Source: Pacificibacter maritimus
GTDB taxonomy: Bacteria > Pseudomonadota > Alphaproteobacteria > Rhodobacterales > Rhodobacteraceae
Assembly: GCF_003814915.1 (NCBI RefSeq)
Contig: NZ_RKQK01000001.1
Coordinates: forward strand, 1,008,031 to 1,072,030
DNA: 64,000 nucleotides
Direction of reading: 5' to 3'
Below the pieces are notes generated by a model. That model was not told the DNA's origin and made no database searches. It worked only from the letters and a program-made list of their open reading frames with translations. How positions within the stretch are numbered: the stretch's first letter is position 1; every line of letters starts with the position of its first letter. A program made the translations under genes and the position numbers. This document shows positions 61,502-64,000 of the stretch, piece by piece.

Positions 61502-62435
61502 AAAATTACTGTTACTCACTCTCTTATTGGCCGTTGCTGCGGGGCTGTTCTTGCTTTGGAACCTGCGCGCGCCCTACGGCTTTATCCTGTCCTTGCGAAC
61601 GACCAAATTGATCGCCTTATGTGTTGTGGGCGCAGCAGTTGGAATGGCGACAGTGCTGTTCCAGACCATCGCATCCAATCGTCTTTTGACGCCTGGAATG
61701 GTGGGGTTTGATGCGCTTTTCGTCTTTATCCAGACCACACTTGTGATCAGCCTCGGCGCTGTTGGCTATGCGGGCCTGCCTGATCTGGCCAAATTTGGTG
61801 TTGAAATCCTGACTTTGCTCATCGCTTCGCTGGTTTTGTTCGGCCTGTTGTTGCGCAAAGGCGCCCAAGATATTTTGCGACTGATTTTGACGGGCGTCAT
61901 CTTAGGGATTTTATTAAGGGGCCTGTCTTCTTTGGCGCAGCGTATGCTTGATCCATCAGAATTTGCCATCGTGCAGCAAGCTACATTTGCAACCTTCGGT
62001 TCCGTGAATGAAACCCAGTTGGGGATCGCAGGTCTTTTGCTATGCTTGGCCTTTGTCGCATCCATGCGCATCGCAGGTCTATTGGATCTTGTAGCCCTAG
62101 GCCGCTCAACCGCCCTACCCCTTGGGCTAAATTACGACCGCGTGGTCTTTGCTGCGCTCGGTCTGGTGGCACTTTTGGTGGCTGTCTCGACAGCTCTTGT
62201 AGGGCCTATCACATTCTTGGGGCTTTTGGCCGCAAGCCTTGCCCATTCGGTCATGCCAAGCTGGCGCCACGCCCATATTTTGCCCGCAGCCGCATTGATC
62301 GGAGCGATCATCCTCGTGTTGGGCCAGTTTTTCTTTGAACGGATTTTGGCGCTTGAATCGACACTCTCTGTGATTATCGAATTCGCAGGCGGCATTCTTT
62401 TCCTCTTTCTTGTGCTTCGGAGACCTCGGTCATGA
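61491..62435 (+). CDS. FecCD-family siderophore permease, second subunit
   Basis: Partner permease of 314 residues. It shows 'TTKLIALCVVGAAVGMATVLFQ' (core 'LCVVGAAVGMATVLFQT'), 'NRLLTPGMVGFDALFVF' and 'GPITFLGLLAASLAHSV', parallel to the first subunit. The ATG at 61491 lies within the end of the previous gene; the longer frame from 61443 would overlap it by 59 bases and is rejected. Ends in an ATGA overlap with the ATPase gene. Confidence 0.91.
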   Translation: MAHKKLLLLTLLLAVAAGLFLLWNLRAPYGFILSLRTTKLIALCVVGAAVGMATVLFQTIASNRLLTPGMVGFDALFVFIQTTLVISLGAVGYAGLPDLAKFGVEILTLLIASLVLFGLLLRKGAQDILRLILTGVILGILLRGLSSLAQRMLDPSEFAIVQQATFATFGSVNETQLGIAGLLLCLAFVASMRIAGLLDLVALGRSTALPLGLNYDRVVFAALGLVALLVAVSTALVGPITFLGLLAASLAHSVMPSWRHAHILPAAALIGAIILVLGQFFFERILALESTLSVIIEFAGGILFLFLVLRRPRS

Positions 62436-63193
62436 TCAACATTCAAAACCTCAGCGTCGAGAAAGACAATGCTACGATCCTCAAAGACGTGTCTTTGCGA
62501 TTTGGTCAAGGTGGGATCACCGCTTTGATCGGCCCCAACGGCGCTGGAAAATCAACTTTGCTGCACTCCATCGCAGGTTTGATCGAACCCACACATGGGA
62601 CTGTGGCTGTTGAAGATATTAATATTACAACAGCACGCCCAGCCGAGCGGGCCGAACGCATTGCTTTACTTGCACAAAACGAACATGTGACAGCGCGCTT
62701 GTCTGTGCGCGATTTGGTAAACTTTGGCCGCTGGCCCCATCACCGCGGTCGCCCCACAGCACTGGATCATCAAAAGGTGGACGAAGCGCTGGCGGCCTTT
62801 GATCTGATGGACCTTTGTGAGCGCAGGCTGGAGTCCCTATCAGGCGGTCAACGCCAAAGATCATTCGTGGCGATGGCCTGGGCGCAAGAAACCCCATGGA
62901 TGCTTTTAGACGAACCTTTGTCAGCACTCGACCCACGACATGTACGCGATATCATGGATCGCTTGTACAACCTGACACGTCCAGGCAAGGGGCAGCGCAG
63001 TGTTGTGCTTGTGGTGCACGACTTAGGCGTTGCAGCGCGCTACGCCGATCGGATCGTGGCGTTAAAAGATGGTCAGCTGGTGACATCCGGTCCCCGCATT
63101 CTGCAAATGACAGGCCCTATGCTGAGCAAGCTTTTTGGCACCAGCCTAAGTATCGACTACATCAACGGCAAAGCGGTTGTGGTGCCAAGTTAA
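62432..63193 (+). CDS. Siderophore ABC transporter ATP-binding protein (FecE/FepC-like)
   Basis: ATPase of 253 residues with Walker A 'GPNGAGKST' near residue 34, signature 'LSGGQRQRSFVAMAWAQ' near 139, Walker B 'MLLDEPLSALD' near 157 and H-loop 'VVHDLGVAARY' near 193. These match the ferric-siderophore ATPase family (YclP/FatE type). Last gene of the operon; its 3' end overlaps an antisense small ORF by 32 bases. Confidence 0.93.
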   Translation: MINIQNLSVEKDNATILKDVSLRFGQGGITALIGPNGAGKSTLLHSIAGLIEPTHGTVAVEDINITTARPAERAERIALLAQNEHVTARLSVRDLVNFGRWPHHRGRPTALDHQKVDEALAAFDLMDLCERRLESLSGGQRQRSFVAMAWAQETPWMLLDEPLSALDPRHVRDIMDRLYNLTRPGKGQRSVVLVVHDLGVAARYADRIVALKDGQLVTSGPRILQMTGPMLSKLFGTSLSIDYINGKAVVVPS

Positions 63194-63392
63194 ACCAATC
63201 GGGACATCTGCCCTTTGCACAGTGTCGGACAGTGTGCTCAACCTTGTCAGCCCAAGCTTTTGCATCAGAGCTCAGACAGAAACCTTTAGATTTACGGAGC
63301 CCACGACAACGGGCTTGTGCCTCGTGCTGGCCATTTATAGGTTTTTGAACGATGCCACAGCCCAAACTAAAACGAATGGCCACCTTAGGCAT
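63162..63392 (-). CDS. Possible small Cys/Arg-rich protein, 76 residues
   Basis: A minus-strand frame with good codon choice and a suggestive pattern: 'ARCRGLRKSKGFCLSSDAKA' then 'WADKVEHTVRHCAKGRCPDW', giving five cysteines in total with basic helices between. This could be a metal-binding or disulfide-linked small protein. No family was recognised and the ribosome binding site is weak. It lies between the siderophore ATPase (convergent, 32-base overlap) and tRNA-Leu, filling an otherwise empty 310-base gap. Confidence 0.4.
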   Translation of the reverse strand: MPKVAIRFSLGCGIVQKPINGQHEAQARCRGLRKSKGFCLSSDAKAWADKVEHTVRHCAKGRCPDWFNLAPQPLCR

Positions 63393-63503
63393 TTACCCAG
63401 AGCGGCGGATCAAATTAGAAAGAGACATCAAAGGAAACGGGCGGCGCGAAATTTGCGAAAAGCCCTTGTTTTCAAGAAAAATCGGAATTTACTGGAAAGT
63501 AAA

Positions 63504-63590
63504 TGGTGCGGTCGAGAAGACTCGAACTTCCACGGGTGTTACCCCACAGCGACCTCAACGCTGCGCGTCTACCAATTCCGCCACGACCGC
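63504..63590 (-). tRNA. tRNA-Leu (anticodon GAG)
   Basis: Eighty-seven bases on the minus strand fold as a class II tRNA: acceptor GCGGTCG/CGACCGC, anticodon stem CAGCG/CGCTG with loop TTGAGGT (anticodon GAG), a long variable arm, a GTTCGAGTC T-loop, discriminator A and encoded CCA. It reads CUC and CUU codons. Confidence 0.96.
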
Positions 63591-63730
63591 ACTGTCTTGA
63601 CTTGGTGAGGGGTATCTAACGAAGGAGCCTTTGGATGGAAAGGGCAAAAATGATCTTTGGTCAAAAAAAATACACGCCAATGACAGCACTCTTTCCATGC
63701 CTTTTGCTTCATCTTCACGGCGGGATCGCA

Positions 63731-64000
63731 CTAGGCTTTGGTATCGCGCAATATGCCCCCGCGCGTGAAGCGCATGAGCTTTCCCACAACGCCCGAGCGC
63801 CAGAATAAAATCATAGCAATGATTGAAGCCGACAGACCAAGGCCCAGCATAGGATTGGCCGAAAAAAACGTGTCGGACAGTCTGCGATCAGGCAAAAAAT
63901 TCAAAACAGACGGAATGCCCAACCCGAAGGTAGACAAATTCTGTAACGCTTTTTTATGTGCACGGATATTGCCGTTGACGACGAACCAGATGGCCAAAGC
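63731..64000 (-). CDS. DUF2306-like membrane protein (N-terminus outside window)
   Basis: Only the last 90 or so codons are visible; the frame is open at the window edge. 'IWFVVNGNIRAHKKALQNLS' resembles the conserved HxxxHxxA-type loop of DUF2306 membrane proteins (here H-K-K-A after R-A), followed by two hydrophobic segments ('FGLGIPSVLNFLP' and 'LGLGLSASIIAMILFW') and a short basic tail. The function of the family is unknown. Family assignment from a fragment is tentative. Confidence 0.55.
   Translation of the reverse strand, partial: ALAIWFVVNGNIRAHKKALQNLSTFGLGIPSVLNFLPDRRLSDTFFSANPMLGLGLSASIIAMILFWRSGVVGKLMRFTRGGILRDTKA

Noticed and set aside
63635-63808. Forward 57-codon ORF with an AAGGAG site just right of tRNA-Leu
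   Set aside because: Its second half is antisense to the DUF2306-like gene and its translation looks like a shadow of it; the first half overlaps the likely tRNA promoter.
1-64000. CRISPR array, restriction-modification or other defence system, riboswitch, rRNA or origin
   Set aside because: No regularly spaced repeats, Cas or nuclease-type defence genes, conserved riboswitch cores, rRNA sequence or origin-type repeat clusters were seen.

Overview
The window looks like a chromosomal segment of a marine Roseobacter-group alphaproteobacterium (Rhodobacterales). The evidence is familiar alphaproteobacterial gene neighbourhoods (accB-accC-aat-DUF2155-mlaD-NDUFA12 homologue; SPOR lipoprotein-dac-tmk-holB-tatD-MBL), an NDUFA12-type complex I accessory subunit, a Hint/RTX exoprotein, homologues of gene-transfer-agent (GTA) head-spike proteins, and moderate GC with AT-richer islands. 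No rRNA, CRISPR array, replication origin or intact insertion sequence is visible.

Region by region: (1) 1-4.6 kb is the end of a Liv-type ABC importer (livM, cut by the window edge, then livG and livF) followed by acetyl-CoA synthetase. (2) 4.6-16.7 kb is a reductive pyrimidine catabolism block. PreT/PreA reduce uracil or thymine, PydB (dihydropyrimidinase) opens the ring and PydC (N-carbamoyl-beta-alanine amidohydrolase type) finishes the route. An NMT1/THI5-type ABC importer shares the pydC-pydB transcript, and a RutR-like TetR regulator has a perfect RutR-type operator upstream of its gene. A 28-residue membrane peptide with a strong ribosome binding site and its own terminator lies divergent to pydC. 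(3) 16.9-23.1 kb is core housekeeping: accBC, aat, DUF2155, MlaD, NDUFA12-like, clpX, clpP. (4) 23.5-27.8 kb carries a SitABCD-type manganese/iron importer with a Fur/Mur-like palindrome. (5) 28.0-34.4 kb is a LacI regulator divergent from a three-component importer of the AfuABC/FbpABC fold, co-transcribed with an inositol-monophosphatase-family phosphatase. The binding protein lacks the iron-binding tyrosine pair, so sugar phosphates are more likely substrates than iron.

(6) 35.1-49.4 kb is an accessory surface-polysaccharide region. It contains an algI-algX-algX-algF-type O-acetylation module with no alginate synthase, a flippase, two sulfotransferases, a GT2 glycosyltransferase, a Wzy/WaaL-type membrane protein, a WecG/TagA glycosyltransferase and an unknown polytopic membrane protein. 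Inside it sit two genes resembling GTA head-spike base and fibre proteins (GhsA/GhsB type), preceded by a perfect CtrA-type TTAA-N7-TTAA site. Two related IS481-type remnants in opposite orientation bracket the flippase-to-spike segment. An IS3-type orfA remnant and a frameshifted tyrosine-integrase remnant lie further on, and the block ends at a tRNA-Ser(UGA) gene with a 44-bp perfect palindrome at its 3' end. This suggests an old, eroded island at a tRNA gene.

(7) 50.4-57.0 kb is core again (SPOR lipoprotein, D,D-carboxypeptidase, thymidylate kinase, DNA polymerase III delta prime, TatD, metallo-hydrolase, AEC transporter). (8) 57.2-63.2 kb has a large Hint/RTX exoprotein and a ferric-siderophore ABC importer whose leader carries an IscR type-1-like site. 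(9) The window ends with tRNA-Leu(GAG) and the C-terminal part of a DUF2306-like membrane protein.

All functions are read from sequence motifs and remembered family features. No database search was possible.
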